64,000 nt of DNA from JAWKUK01 sp964402175 (GTDB lineage: Bacteria > Planctomycetota > UBA1135 > GCA-002686595): the NCBI GenBank assembly GCA_964402175.1, contig CAYOBN010000020.1, positions 6,027 through 70,026 of the forward strand, written 5' to 3'. The position numbers and the translations under genes were made by a program. Below are positions 1-9,415 of this stretch, piece by piece. Position 1 is the first letter of the stretch. Every line of letters starts with the position of its first letter. The notes below the pieces were generated by a model. It saw only the letters and a program-made list of their open reading frames with translations, searched no databases and was not told the DNA's origin.

Positions 1-1398
1 CAGACCCTCGACACCCGCGATGTGCACTTCTCGTGGGCGCTCTATCAGAACCCCGCCGTCGACTGCGGCGAGCGGCGCTTCATGTTCGAGAAGATGACCG
101 ACTGCCGCGTGCTCGACGAGCGGCGCGTGCGCTTCATCTACCAGGAGCAATACGCGTTCGCGCTCGGTCAGGTCGGAGTCTCGCTGCTCATCCTGCCGTC
201 GCACCTCTACGACCTCTCGGACGAGGACAACCCGGCGTACGACCCGCAGGCGTCGCAGCTCAAACAAGCGGAGCACATCAACCAGAACCCGCACAACCAG
301 CTCTGGGTCGGGATCGGGCCGTACCGCATCACGGAGTGGAACAGCCAGTACATCGAAGCGCAGCGCTTCACCGATGAACAAGGCGCGCCGCTCTATTACA
401 ACCACGCGGACGCGGGCTACGCGGACGTGATCCGTTGGCGGCACATCGCCGATGACGAGGTCGCGATGACCGCGCTCGAGAACGGCGAGGTCGATTTCTT
501 CGATCGCGTGAAGACGAGCGACTACTTCGGCGAACGCACCGCGCGCGACTCCTTCACACGGCGCTTCTACAAGGGCTACCGCTACCTCGGCATCTACGGC
601 TACGTGGGGTGGAACTCGTACCGGCCGCAGCTCGCGGAGCGCGACGTGCGCATCGCGCTCGCCCACGCGTTCGACCACGAGGCGTACCGCATGAGCAACT
701 ACATGGGGCTCGCGCGGCAGACCACCGGGCCCGTCCCCTACGGAACCGACGGGTATCCGATGGACCTGAAGCCGTTCCCGTACAACCCGGCGCGCGCCGT
801 CGAGCTCCTGGAGGAGGCTGGCTGGTACGACCGCGATGGGGACGACATCGTCGACAAAGACGGCGTGAAGCTCTCGATCGAGGTGCTCTATCCCGCCGGG
901 AACCAGGCTTCGGCGCTGTACTGCACGAAGCTGCAGGAGGCGCTGCGCGCCATCGGGGTCGAGCTGCGCATCGCGCAGCTCGAGTGGGCCACCCTGCGCG
1001 AGCGTGTGCTGTCGCGCGACTTCGACGCGTGCAGCCTGGCTTGGATCCCGCCTCTCGAGCCGGACCCCGAGCAGCTCTGGCACTCACGGCACGGCGCACG
1101 CGACGCGCGCTCGTCCAACAACGCGGGGGTGTGCGATGACAAGGTCGACGACTACGTCGTGCGCATCCAGCGCGAGCTCGATGTGGACGCTCGCATGGCG
1201 CTCTGGCGCGAGTTCCAGCGCTACCTCTACCTCGAGATCCAGCCGTACCTCTTCTCCTACAACGTGCCGAACAAGTACGCGATCAGCCGCCGGATCCGCG
1301 GGTTCCAGCACTTCGCGATCGACCCCGGGTACGCGCTGCGTCGGTGGTACTTCTCGGATCCGTCCGATCCGGCCCTGCGCAAGACCTTGGCACCCTGA
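1..1398 (+). CDS. Peptide-family ABC transporter substrate-binding protein (SBP family 5), 5' truncated
   Basis: This is the C-terminal ~465 residues of an OppA/DppA-type extracellular solute-binding protein; the frame is open from base 1, so the start and export signal lie outside the window. Family features are the NPYR-like patch 'IGPYRITEWN', the 'RDVRIALAHAFD' helix, the 'AVELLEEAGWYD' segment followed by an Asp-rich 'RDGDDIVDKDG' loop, and the terminal 'YLFSYNVPNKYAI' region. It would capture a peptide or related ligand outside the membrane and hand it to the permeases encoded 24 bp downstream. The ligand cannot be read from sequence; this family also binds nickel, dipeptides and sugars. 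Confidence 0.9.
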   Translation, partial: QTLDTRDVHFSWALYQNPAVDCGERRFMFEKMTDCRVLDERRVRFIYQEQYAFALGQVGVSLLILPSHLYDLSDEDNPAYDPQASQLKQAEHINQNPHNQLWVGIGPYRITEWNSQYIEAQRFTDEQGAPLYYNHADAGYADVIRWRHIADDEVAMTALENGEVDFFDRVKTSDYFGERTARDSFTRRFYKGYRYLGIYGYVGWNSYRPQLAERDVRIALAHAFDHEAYRMSNYMGLARQTTGPVPYGTDGYPMDLKPFPYNPARAVELLEEAGWYDRDGDDIVDKDGVKLSIEVLYPAGNQASALYCTKLQEALRAIGVELRIAQLEWATLRERVLSRDFDACSLAWIPPLEPDPEQLWHSRHGARDARSSNNAGVCDDKVDDYVVRIQRELDVDARMALWREFQRYLYLEIQPYLFSYNVPNKYAISRRIRGFQHFAIDPGYALRRWYFSDPSDPALRKTLAP

Positions 1399-1422
1399 TC
1401 GCGCCAGCGCCCCATACCCGCG

Positions 1423-2928
1423 TTGCTGACCTTCGTCCTGAGGCGCCTCCTCTTGATGATCCCGACGACGTTCGGGATCGCGCTGGTCATCTTCGCGGTG
1501 TACCACGCGGCGCCAGGCGATCCAGCGACGGTGATGATGGGGGACCAGAGCACGGGTGACGGCGGCGCCGATGGGGACGCCGAGGGGCGCATCGAGGCCT
1601 TCCGGCGCAAACACGGGCTGGACCGCAGCCTGTTCGTGCAGTTCTTCGACTACATCGGCCCGTTCAATCTCGGGCCAGAGGGGCACCCATGGTTCAGCTC
1701 GCCGCGCACCGAGCGCAAGGTCGTCGAGCGCGAGGTCCCGGGCGACGCTGGCGCCCCGCCGCGCCGTGTGACGGAGGGTGTGCTGGTCGCGATCGAGCAC
1801 CTCTACGAGACGCCCGCCGAGGAGCGCGCGCGGCTCGACTCTGCTGTCGCCGCGCTCCTCGACCGCCGCGGTGACGAAGCACAGTGGGAGGCGGCCCGCG
1901 CGACGCTCGCGGCGTCGGGGCTCCGGCGCGCTGCGCCGCCGCTCCTCACGGCGCTCTACGAGCGGCGCCTCGCTGCGACCGCCGAGCGCGCGGAGATCCA
2001 GCGCCTGTGCCAGGCGCTCGCAGCGCTCGCCGGCGAGTCGCCCGAGCTCGACCCTCTGCTCGCCGACGACGACAGCGAAGCGGACCGACACCGGCTGCGG
2101 TGTTGGTTCGGGTGGTACTACACCCACGGCGGTGACCGCACACAGAACACCGGGGAGCGCCCCTTCGGCGGCCTCCTCGCCCTCGACCCAGGGCGCGAGA
2201 TGCAGTCGGGCGCTTCGGTGGCGAGTGAGCTCGCGAAGCGGCTCTCGGTGACCGTGCCGCTCTCGCTCGCTTCGATCGTGCTCTCCTACCTGCTCGCGCT
2301 GCCGCTCGGTGTGTTCTCCGCGCGCCGTCAGGGTCGCGCGGTCGACGGCGCGGTGACGACGGGGCTCTTCCTCTTGTATTCCGTCCCGACGTTCTGGGCC
2401 GGGCTGATGCTGATCCTCCTGTTCGGTCAGGGCGGGCTCGGCTGGCTGCCCGTGATCGGGCTCTACGACAAGGACTTCGCGAGCTTCACACCCGCGCAGC
2501 AGGTCATCGACGTGCTGCTCCACGCGGTCTTGCCCGTGCTCACGCTGACCTACGGGAGCCTCGCATACATCTCCCGGCAGATGCGCGCAGGGTTGCTCGA
2601 TGTCATCCGGCAGGACTACGTCCGCACGGCCCGCGCCAAGGGCCTCTCGGAGGACCGCGTCATCTACAAACACGCGCTGCGCAACGCGGTCCTGCCGATC
2701 CTGACGTTGTTCGCGACGATTCTGCCGGCCCTCATCGGTGGGTCGGTCATCGTCGAGCGTGTGTTCGATCTGCCGGGAATGGGGAGCTACGCCTTCGAGG
2801 GCCTCCTGCGGCGCGACTTCTCGATCGTCATGGCGACGACGTTGCTCGTCGGCGTGATGACGCAGCTCGGCATCTTGCTCTCGGACGTCCTGTACTCCAT
2901 CGTCGACCCACGGATCCGACTGGCGTGA
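1423..2928 (+). CDS. oppB: ABC transporter permease, OppB/DppB family, with large extracytoplasmic insertion
   Basis: First membrane subunit of the importer. TM1 is at residues ~8-28 and the core permease domain starts near residue 268 (LSVTVPLSLASIVLSYLLA). The EAA loop that contacts the ATPase is visible as 'ARAKGLSEDRVIYKHALRNA', followed by the 'FDLPGMGSYAFEG' signature. At 501 residues it is about 180-200 longer than ordinary OppB. The excess is a hydrophilic Ala/Glu/Arg-rich helical insertion between TM1 and TM2 (residues ~45-265). The start is TTG at 1423, chosen because the hydrophobic N-terminus begins there and no ATG or GTG lies just upstream. The next permease overlaps it by 4 nt. 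Confidence 0.93.
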   Translation: MLTFVLRRLLLMIPTTFGIALVIFAVYHAAPGDPATVMMGDQSTGDGGADGDAEGRIEAFRRKHGLDRSLFVQFFDYIGPFNLGPEGHPWFSSPRTERKVVEREVPGDAGAPPRRVTEGVLVAIEHLYETPAEERARLDSAVAALLDRRGDEAQWEAARATLAASGLRRAAPPLLTALYERRLAATAERAEIQRLCQALAALAGESPELDPLLADDDSEADRHRLRCWFGWYYTHGGDRTQNTGERPFGGLLALDPGREMQSGASVASELAKRLSVTVPLSLASIVLSYLLALPLGVFSARRQGRAVDGAVTTGLFLLYSVPTFWAGLMLILLFGQGGLGWLPVIGLYDKDFASFTPAQQVIDVLLHAVLPVLTLTYGSLAYISRQMRAGLLDVIRQDYVRTARAKGLSEDRVIYKHALRNAVLPILTLFATILPALIGGSVIVERVFDLPGMGSYAFEGLLRRDFSIVMATTLLVGVMTQLGILLSDVLYSIVDPRIRLA

Positions 2929-4832
2929 GCTCCGCTGAACCCAAGCAGGCAGAGCGAGGCGCCGACGCACCGCCGGTGTCGCGGGACTATTGGGACATCG
3001 TGTTCCAGCAGCTCGGCCGGCGGCGCCTCTTCAAGGTGGCGCTCGCCGTCTTGACCCTGCTGTACGGGGCTGCGCTCGCGGCGCCGCTGCTCGTCAACGA
3101 CAAGCCGTACGTCATCGAGTCGGTCGACCTGGCCGCGCACGATGCAAACCTGCGCTCCCTGCGGGTCGCGGCGTTGGAGCTCGCGCGCTACGCAGGCCAG
3201 AGCGACGAGGCCTACGCCAAGGCGATCGCCGGTAAACCCGCGGCGGCGCCGTCGCGGGGCGCGGCGTTTGTCATCGAGGCCGATGCGCTCCGGCGGCGCC
3301 TCACGGCCCTTGCGCCGACCCTACCCGAGGCGCAGCGCGCGCGCCTCGGAGAGGTCGAGGCGCGGCTCGCAGAGGCCGAGGTCGCGTTCGGAGCGGACGC
3401 GGCGTTCCGCTACGGGGTGGCTGACGCGGGCCTCCTGGACGCGGGCCAGCGCTCGCGCCCTGAAGCGGTGCCCGCCTGGCCTGGACCGCGCGATGCCGAG
3501 GCCGCGGCGGAAGCGCTCGCACGCTTGAAGGAGCTCGCGACCGAGCTGCGCAAGGAGCTGGTCCCGTTCGACCCTGCCAAACCCGAGGTCCCTGGGATCG
3601 ACCTCGTCGGTGTGCGCGCGTATCCGTTGCTCCAATCGCTGCGCCCGGTCGAGGTCGGGCTCCTGAGTCTCTGGCTGATCGCCGCGCTCTGGCCCCTCTG
3701 GAACCGCGCTGTGAACCGCGTCCTCTTGGCGGGGGATCACGCGCGAATCCGCAGGGTCCGCCGAATCAAGTGCGCCGCCGTATTGCTGTTGTCGATGGCG
3801 GCCGCGGTGGGCTGGCGGATCGGCGTCGGAACAGGCCGCAGCGGCCTCGACCTCGCGCCCTACAAGACGCGGCTGACGAGCGGCTCGATCCACCTCGTCG
3901 CCGCTGGCCGCACGCTGCGCGAAGCGGCGACGGACCCGAGCGCCGTCGGAAAGGTGGTCTTCGCCCCGATCCCGTTCAGCTACACCGAGACGAGCGAGCA
4001 GGGCTTCAGGCCGCCCACTTGGCGGACGGACGCGGAGCTCGACCCGCAGACCGGGCAGCTCGTCCATGCGAAGTGGCGTACTGCGGAGGGCGCGCAGCCT
4101 GCTCCGCGCCCGATCGAGGTGCGCGCCGGTGAGCCCCCGTTGAATGCGCCCTGGCGCCACTTGGCCGGCACCGACGAGCTCGGGCGGGACCTCTTCGGGC
4201 GGCTCGTCTGGGGCAGCCGCGTGAGCCTGTCCGTGGGGGTCGTATCCGCGGCGCTCCTGACGCTGCTCGGGGTCCTGTTCGGCGCCCTCGCTGGGTACTT
4301 CGGCGGCTGGGTGGATGTGGCCGTGATGCGCTCGATCGAGGTGCTGCAGTCGATCCCGAGCTTCTTCCTCATCCTGCTCGCGATGGCCTTCACGAACCCC
4401 GATGTGCTGCCGCCCGTCTTCGCGATCGTGCTCGTCATCGGGCTCGTCGGTTGGACCGGCGTCGCGCGCCTCGTGCGCGGTGAGTTCCTGCGCCTCCGCG
4501 AGCAGGAGTTCGTGCTCGCGGCGCGCGCGCTCGGCTTCTCGAGCGCGCGGATCATCGTCAAGCACATGCTCCCCAATGCGCTGTCGCCGGTGCTCGTCGC
4601 CGCCGCATTCAGCGTCGCGTCGGGGATCCTGATCGAATCCGCGGTGTCGTTCCTCGGGTTCGGCGTGCGGCAGCCCGATGCGTCGTGGGGCTCGCTCGTC
4701 AACGAATCGCGCAACCCCGCGCACTGGTGGATCCAGGTCTTCCCGGGCCTGCTGATCTTCGTCACCGTCACGTGTTACAACCTGATCGGTGACGCCGTCC
4801 GCGACGCCCTCGATCCACGGCTGAAGGTCTGA
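2925..4832 (+). CDS. oppC: ABC transporter permease, OppC/DppC family, with very large insertion
   Basis: Second membrane subunit. The GTG start overlaps the oppB stop (GTGA). After TM1 (residues ~33-52) there is a ~350-residue region not found in ordinary 300-residue DppC. It includes an Ala-rich helical stretch and two extra hydrophobic segments (about residues 241-258 and 282-299). The canonical domain then begins with 'GTDELGRDLFGRL' near residue 411, and the EAA loop reads 'AARALGFSSARIIVKHMLPN'. The C-terminal 'GASWGSL' family motif appears here as 'PDASWGSLVNESR'. Total length is 635 residues. The insertion may form an extracytoplasmic docking surface for the binding protein, but that is inference. 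Confidence 0.93.
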   Translation: MSSAEPKQAERGADAPPVSRDYWDIVFQQLGRRRLFKVALAVLTLLYGAALAAPLLVNDKPYVIESVDLAAHDANLRSLRVAALELARYAGQSDEAYAKAIAGKPAAAPSRGAAFVIEADALRRRLTALAPTLPEAQRARLGEVEARLAEAEVAFGADAAFRYGVADAGLLDAGQRSRPEAVPAWPGPRDAEAAAEALARLKELATELRKELVPFDPAKPEVPGIDLVGVRAYPLLQSLRPVEVGLLSLWLIAALWPLWNRAVNRVLLAGDHARIRRVRRIKCAAVLLLSMAAAVGWRIGVGTGRSGLDLAPYKTRLTSGSIHLVAAGRTLREAATDPSAVGKVVFAPIPFSYTETSEQGFRPPTWRTDAELDPQTGQLVHAKWRTAEGAQPAPRPIEVRAGEPPLNAPWRHLAGTDELGRDLFGRLVWGSRVSLSVGVVSAALLTLLGVLFGALAGYFGGWVDVAVMRSIEVLQSIPSFFLILLAMAFTNPDVLPPVFAIVLVIGLVGWTGVARLVRGEFLRLREQEFVLAARALGFSSARIIVKHMLPNALSPVLVAAAFSVASGILIESAVSFLGFGVRQPDASWGSLVNESRNPAHWWIQVFPGLLIFVTVTCYNLIGDAVRDALDPRLKV

Positions 4833-4835
4833 GGC

Positions 4836-5864
4836 ATGACGGACACCCACGCCAAACCCGCCAGCTCTGAGGCGCTCCTGCGGATCGAGGAGCTCGCGGT
4901 GCACTTCCACACCGACGATGGTGTGGCGCGCGCCGTCGATGGGGTGACCCTCGAGCTCTACCCCGGGGAGACCCTCGGGGTCGTCGGTGAGTCGGGCTCC
5001 GGGAAGAGCGTGACGGCGCTCGCCGTCATGCGCCTCCTGCCTGCGGCGCGCCTGCAGCTCGCCGGGCGGATCCTGTACCGCGGCACGGACCTCCTGCAGC
5101 TCTCGGAGGCGGAGCTCGCGCGGCTCCGGGGCGCGCGCATCGCCATGGTCTTCCAGGAGCCGATGACGGCCCTGAACCCCGTGTTCACGGTGGGGGACCA
5201 GATCATGGAGACGGTGCGCCTCCACCGCCGTTGCAGCGCAGCGGAAGCGCGCGCCCACGCGCTGGCGATGCTGGCGAAGGTCGGCATCCCCGCTCCCGAG
5301 CGGCGCATCGACGAGTACCCGCACCAACTCTCGGGCGGGATGCGCCAGCGCGTGATGCTGGCGATCGCGATGAGCTGCGACCCCGACGTGTTGATCGCCG
5401 ACGAGCCGACGACGGCGCTGGACGTAACCATCCAAGCGCAGATCCTGGACCTCGTGCGCGAGCTCCAGGCGCGCGCTGGAATGAGCATGTTGCTCATCAC
5501 ACACGACCTCGGGGTCGTGGCGGAGACCGCGCACCGCGTCGCGGTCATGTACGGCGGGCGCGTCGTCGAGACCGCCGATGTGCGCGAGCTCTTCCAGCGC
5601 CCGCTGCACCCCTACACCGTCGGTCTCCTGCGCTCGTTGCCCGAGCGCGCCGCGCCGGGAGAGCGCCTCTACGCCATCCCGGGCTCGGTCCCCGGCGCCA
5701 CCCGCTTCCCGAGCGGTTGTCGCTTCCGCACGCGCTGCGCGCTGGCCAGCGAACGCTGCGCCGCGGAGGTCCCCGCACTGCGCGCGATCGCGCCAGGCAC
5801 ACGCGCACACCTCGTGGCGTGTCACCACGTCGTGGACACGCAGAGTCCAGAGGGGCTGCCGTGA
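4836..5864 (+). CDS. oppD: ABC transporter ATP-binding protein, OppD/DppD type
   Basis: Cytoplasmic ATPase, 342 residues. Walker A is GESGSGKS (residues ~51-58), the ABC signature is 'LSGGMRQRVMLA', Walker B is 'VLIADEPTTALD', and the H-loop is 'LLITHDLGV'. The C-terminal oligopeptide-transporter extension carries the Cys-rich pattern 'CRFRTRCALASERC', typical of DppD/OppD proteins and implicated in iron-sulfur binding in some of them. ATG start 3 nt after the oppC stop; the downstream ATPase gene overlaps by 4 nt, so all four subunits look translationally coupled. Confidence 0.95.
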   Translation: MTDTHAKPASSEALLRIEELAVHFHTDDGVARAVDGVTLELYPGETLGVVGESGSGKSVTALAVMRLLPAARLQLAGRILYRGTDLLQLSEAELARLRGARIAMVFQEPMTALNPVFTVGDQIMETVRLHRRCSAAEARAHALAMLAKVGIPAPERRIDEYPHQLSGGMRQRVMLAIAMSCDPDVLIADEPTTALDVTIQAQILDLVRELQARAGMSMLLITHDLGVVAETAHRVAVMYGGRVVETADVRELFQRPLHPYTVGLLRSLPERAAPGERLYAIPGSVPGATRFPSGCRFRTRCALASERCAAEVPALRAIAPGTRAHLVACHHVVDTQSPEGLP

Positions 5865-6889
5865 GCCACACCGCACCGCTGCTCGAGGTCCAAGGCCTCA
5901 CGAAGCACTTCCCGCTGCGCGCTGGCCTCCTCGGGCGCAGCGCCGGCGCCGTGCGCGCGGTCGACGGGGTCGACTTCACGCTGGAGCGCGGCGAGACGTT
6001 GGCCCTGGTGGGGGAGTCGGGCTGCGGCAAGACGACGGTGGGGCGCTCCTTGCTGCGGCTCGTCGAGCCGAGCGCCGGGCGAGCGCTCTACCGTGCAGAG
6101 CCAGCGAGCGCGCCGATCGATCTCTTCCAGCTCTCGCGCCGCGCCTTGCGGCCCCTGCGGCGCGAGCTGCAGATCGTGTTCCAGGACCCGTTCGGTTCGC
6201 TCAATCCGCGCCGCACGGTCGGTGACGCGATCGGCGAAGCGCTGCGTGTGCACGGGCTCGCGCGCGGTCGCGCGCTCGAAGCGCGCGTCGCGGCGCTGCT
6301 CGAACAAGTGGGCCTCGGTCCCGAGGTCCGCGAGCGCTTCCCGCACGAGTTCTCCGGCGGACAGCGCCAGCGCATCGGCATCGCGCGGGCGCTCGCCCTG
6401 GAGCCGAAGCTCATCGTCTGCGATGAAGCGGTTTCGGCGCTCGATGTCTCGGTGCAGGCGCAGGTGTTGAACCTGCTGCGCGATCTGCAGCGGGACCTCG
6501 GGCTCACCTATATGTTCATCGCTCACGACCTGTCGGTCGTACGCTGCATCGCGGACCGGGTCGCGGTCATGTACCTCGGCCGCATCGTCGAGCTGGGGAC
6601 CGCCAGCCAGGTCTTCACGCGCCCGCAGCATCCCTATACGCAGGCGCTCTTGAGCGCGATCCCGCGCGCCGACCCCACCGCCGTGCGCCGCCGCATCGTG
6701 CTGCAAGGGGACGTCCCGTCGCCGCTCGCACCGCCGCCCGGCTGTCACTTCCACACCCGCTGCCCTGTCGCGCGGCAGGGACTCTGCGAGGTCGAGGCTC
6801 CGCGCCTCCGTTCGACGTGTACGTCCGGCCCCGGACACGTCGCTGCGTGCCACTTGATCGACGCGGCCGATCGGATCGAACTGCCTTGA
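5861..6889 (+). CDS. oppF: ABC transporter ATP-binding protein, OppF/DppF type
   Basis: Partner ATPase of OppD, 342 residues from a GTG at 5861 that overlaps the oppD stop (GTGA). The frame is open further upstream, but that part merely shadows oppD, and homologous sequence begins at 'LLEVQGLTKHFPLR'. Walker A is GESGCGKT, the signature is 'FSGGQRQRIGIARAL', Walker B is 'LIVCDEAVSALD', and the C-terminal Cys cluster is 'GCHFHTRCPVARQGLC'. Pairing of a D-type and an F-type ATPase with B- and C-type permeases makes a complete import engine. Confidence 0.95.
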   Translation: MSHTAPLLEVQGLTKHFPLRAGLLGRSAGAVRAVDGVDFTLERGETLALVGESGCGKTTVGRSLLRLVEPSAGRALYRAEPASAPIDLFQLSRRALRPLRRELQIVFQDPFGSLNPRRTVGDAIGEALRVHGLARGRALEARVAALLEQVGLGPEVRERFPHEFSGGQRQRIGIARALALEPKLIVCDEAVSALDVSVQAQVLNLLRDLQRDLGLTYMFIAHDLSVVRCIADRVAVMYLGRIVELGTASQVFTRPQHPYTQALLSAIPRADPTAVRRRIVLQGDVPSPLAPPPGCHFHTRCPVARQGLCEVEAPRLRSTCTSGPGHVAACHLIDAADRIELP

Positions 6890-8226
6890 GGCTCTTTCCT
6901 CTCCCTACGGGCTCCGCAGCCCGCGATCGCGCGACGATCAATATCGAGTGGCTCGTGGCCCTGCGCTGGGCCGCGGTGCTCGGTCAGCTCGTGACGGTGC
7001 TCGTCGTGCAGTACGCGCTGAGCGTGCCGCTGCCGCTGATGGCGATCTTCGCGGTGCTCGCGACGGAAGCGCTGACCAACCTGGGGCTGATCGCTCGCCT
7101 GCGGCGCTACCACGCGTTGCAGGACGGCGATGATACCGAGCTCTACCAGAGCGCCCGCGAAGAGCTGGAGCTCGTCCAGACCGGGGTCATGGTGTTCGAC
7201 ACGGTCCTGGTCTTCGTGCTGCTCGCTCTGACGGGCGGCGCGCTCAATCCATTCAGCGCCTTCCTCCTCGTGCACGTGGTGCTCGCGGGCGCGCTGCTGC
7301 GGCCGCGGTATTCGCTGATCGGCGCGGGGTTCGTCGCGGTGTCCGTGACGGTGCTGCCGTTCGTCTCGCACGATCTGCCGGTGCTGCGCGAGCGGCCGCG
7401 GCTGGCGGCGTGGGGGACCGTCGTCGCGATCGCGATGACGTCGTTGCTCGTCGCGTTCTTCACGTCGCGCGTGCGCGCGGCGCTCGATCGGCGTTCGTAC
7501 CAGCTCCACTTGCAGCGCGAGCGCCAGCAGCGCGCGAAGCACCTCGAGTCCCTCGGCACACTCGCCGCGGGCGCGGCCCACGAGCTCGGCACACCCCTCT
7601 CTACGATCGCGGTGGTCGCCAAGGAGCTCGAGCGCGCGGTCGAGAAGCTCGGCGCGCCCGAGGACGTGCTCGGCGACGTGCGCCTCATCCGCGACGAGGT
7701 CGCGCGCTGCCGGCGCATCCTCGACCGCATGAACGTCGACGCCGGCGAGCAGGCGGGTGAGCCGCTGGAGCCCGTCGAGGTCAGCGCCCTCGTCGCGCAT
7801 GTCGTCGCCGAGCTGCAGGAGCCCGAGCGCGTCGACGTGCGCGTCGAGCCCGGCGCGGGCGAGCGCACCGTGTTCGTCCCTCGCGAAGGCCTGACGACGG
7901 CCCTGCGCGCGCTCGTGCAGAACGCGCTCGATGCCAGCGCCGCCGAACAGCGGGTGGCGTTGCGCGCGAGCGTGTCGGGCGAGGACCTGGAGCTCTACGT
8001 GGTCGACCAGGGCCACGGTATGGACCCCGAGCAGGTCGCCCGCGCGGGGGAACCCTTCTTCACGACGAAAGAGCCGGGGCGCGGCATGGGCCTCGGTGTG
8101 TACCTCGCGCGGTCGGTCTTCGAGCGCCTCGGCGGCAGCATCGAGTACACGTCGCGGGTGGGGGCGGGCACCACCGTGCGGGTGTCCCTGCCGCTGGCGG
8201 GGCTCGCGCGGCCGCAGGCGCGCTGA
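6886..8226 (+). CDS. regB: RegB/PrrB-type redox-sensing histidine kinase
   Basis: Membrane histidine kinase with ~6 N-terminal TM helices followed by a cytoplasmic kinase. Three RegB hallmarks are present: the GGxxNPF quinone motif (GGALNPF, residues 117-123), the H-box 'AAHELGTPLST' with phospho-His232, and the redox-box Cys275 in 'RDEVARCRRILDRM'. ATP-binding N, G1 and G2 boxes follow ('QNALDASA', 'DQGHGM', 'GRGMGLGVYLA'). I chose the TTG at 6886, which overlaps the oppF stop (TTGA); an in-frame ATG at 6817 would overlap oppF by 73 nt. In proteobacteria RegB represses its own kinase activity when the quinone pool or thiols are oxidised. Its partner regA begins 103 nt downstream. Confidence 0.92.
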   Translation: MRLFPLPTGSAARDRATINIEWLVALRWAAVLGQLVTVLVVQYALSVPLPLMAIFAVLATEALTNLGLIARLRRYHALQDGDDTELYQSAREELELVQTGVMVFDTVLVFVLLALTGGALNPFSAFLLVHVVLAGALLRPRYSLIGAGFVAVSVTVLPFVSHDLPVLRERPRLAAWGTVVAIAMTSLLVAFFTSRVRAALDRRSYQLHLQRERQQRAKHLESLGTLAAGAAHELGTPLSTIAVVAKELERAVEKLGAPEDVLGDVRLIRDEVARCRRILDRMNVDAGEQAGEPLEPVEVSALVAHVVAELQEPERVDVRVEPGAGERTVFVPREGLTTALRALVQNALDASAAEQRVALRASVSGEDLELYVVDQGHGMDPEQVARAGEPFFTTKEPGRGMGLGVYLARSVFERLGGSIEYTSRVGAGTTVRVSLPLAGLARPQAR

Positions 8227-8291
8227 ACCCGGGGATCCCGGCCCACGGCGGGCCTCTCGGCCTGTAAACTGGGTGCGGCGCAACGCCCCAC

Positions 8292-8319
8292 TCGACCTCG
8301 AGCGGGAAAACACTATCCT
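8292..8319 (+). promoter_or_regulatory. Candidate promoter for regA, near-leaderless
   Basis: TCGACC and TATCCT hexamers separated by 16 bp. The -10 ends 10 nt before the regA ATG, so a transcript started here would have almost no leader. Seen by eye only. It would let regA be expressed apart from regB. Confidence 0.35.
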
Positions 8320-8329
8320 CTCTCGCCCC

Positions 8330-8902
8330 ATGTCGACCCCTGAAACCCCCCGCACCATGCTCCTCGTCGACGACGACGAGGTTCTCCGCGAGCGGCTCGC
8401 CCGCGCCCTGCGTGAGCGGGGCTACGAAGTCCGCACCGCTGGCACCGTCGACGAGGCCGTGCGCCTCGCCGAACAAGAGTCCCCCGAGTACGCCGTCATC
8501 GACCTGCGCATGCCCGGCAAGGGCGGCCTGGAGCTCCTGCGCGAGCTGCACCGCATCGACGCGGGCACGCGCAGCCTGATCCTGACGGGTTACGGCTCGA
8601 TCGCGACCGCGGTCGACGCCATCCGCCTGGGGGCGGTGAACTTCATCCCGAAGCCCGCCGACGCGGACGAAGTCGTCGCGGCCTTCGAGAAGTACGAGCG
8701 CGGCGACCCGATCGAGGGCGCCGTCGCGACGGCCAGCTACCGCGCGCCCACCCTCGCGCGGATGGAGTGGGAGCACATCCAACGGGTCCTCGGCGACACC
8801 GGCGGCAACATCTCCGAGGCTGCTCGCCGCCTCGGCATCCACCGCCGTTCACTGCAGCGCAAGCTGGCGCGCCAGGCGCCCCGCGAGCGCGGGCAGGGCT
8901 GA
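8330..8902 (+). CDS. regA: RegA/PrrA-type response regulator
   Basis: 190-residue regulator with an N-terminal receiver and a C-terminal Fis-type helix-turn-helix. The receiver shows the acidic pocket 'VDDDE', phospho-acceptor Asp58 in 'AVIDLRMPGKGG', the Thr in 'ILTGYGS' and the Lys in 'PKPAD'. The DNA-binding end is 'NISEAARRLGIHRRSLQRKL'. This length and domain order match RegA/PrrA/ActR. The ATG at 8330 starts homology directly. It is cognate to the preceding RegB by position, and the next locus downstream is the ACIII/oxidase cluster, a plausible target. Confidence 0.93.
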   Translation: MSTPETPRTMLLVDDDEVLRERLARALRERGYEVRTAGTVDEAVRLAEQESPEYAVIDLRMPGKGGLELLRELHRIDAGTRSLILTGYGSIATAVDAIRLGAVNFIPKPADADEVVAAFEKYERGDPIEGAVATASYRAPTLARMEWEHIQRVLGDTGGNISEAARRLGIHRRSLQRKLARQAPRERGQG

Positions 8903-8968
8903 GCCGCCAGCGGCACCTTGCGGGAGCCCACCCGACTCCCCCGCGCGACTCCGGACGAACGCTCGTCC

Positions 8969-9142
8969 GGGGGGGGGGGGGGGGGTGGGGGGGCCGGGCC
9001 CCCCCGGGGGGCGGGGGCCCCGGGGCCCCCCGGGGGCCCCGGGGNNNNNNNNNNGGGGGCGGGCCGCCGCCCCCCCCGCCCCGGGGCGGCCCCCCCCCCC
9101 CCCCCCCCCCGCCCCCCCGCCCCCCCCCGGGGCGGCCCCCCC
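8969..9142. repeat. G/C homopolymer block with scaffold gap (N at 9045-9054)
   Basis: A 17-nt G run starts at 8969, followed by alternating long G and C tracts. Ten N mark a gap, with C tracts up to ~20 nt on the far side. The pattern is unlike the flanking DNA and is best read as low-quality ends joined over a gap. Open frames that cross it encode only Gly/Pro/Arg strings and are not genes. Confidence 0.85.
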
Positions 9143-9415
9143 GCGGCTTTTGGGGCGCCCGGGCCCCCGAGGGGCGCGGGGACCCTGAGACCCCGAGGAG
9201 ACCCTGAGACCTTGGAATCCGCATTGCGCGCAAGGCGCCCATCGGCGCCGGCGAGGGCTCCCGCGGCGCCGCGCGCTGGGGGCCCCGCGGGCACCTGCGA
9301 CGGGCCGTGCGCGCACCGCCAAAGCGCACAGAAGCGGTGCGATTTCATGCGACTGGGCGCCTCAGTTTCTTCGCACAAAAACCATACTTCGGGGGTTGTG
9401 CGACTGCTTACCACA

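Noticed and set aside
6817..6888. Earlier ATG start for regB at 6817
   Set aside because: It would overlap oppF by 73 nt and add a hydrophilic Arg-rich lead; the TTG at 6886 fits the TTGA overlap style and RegB length.
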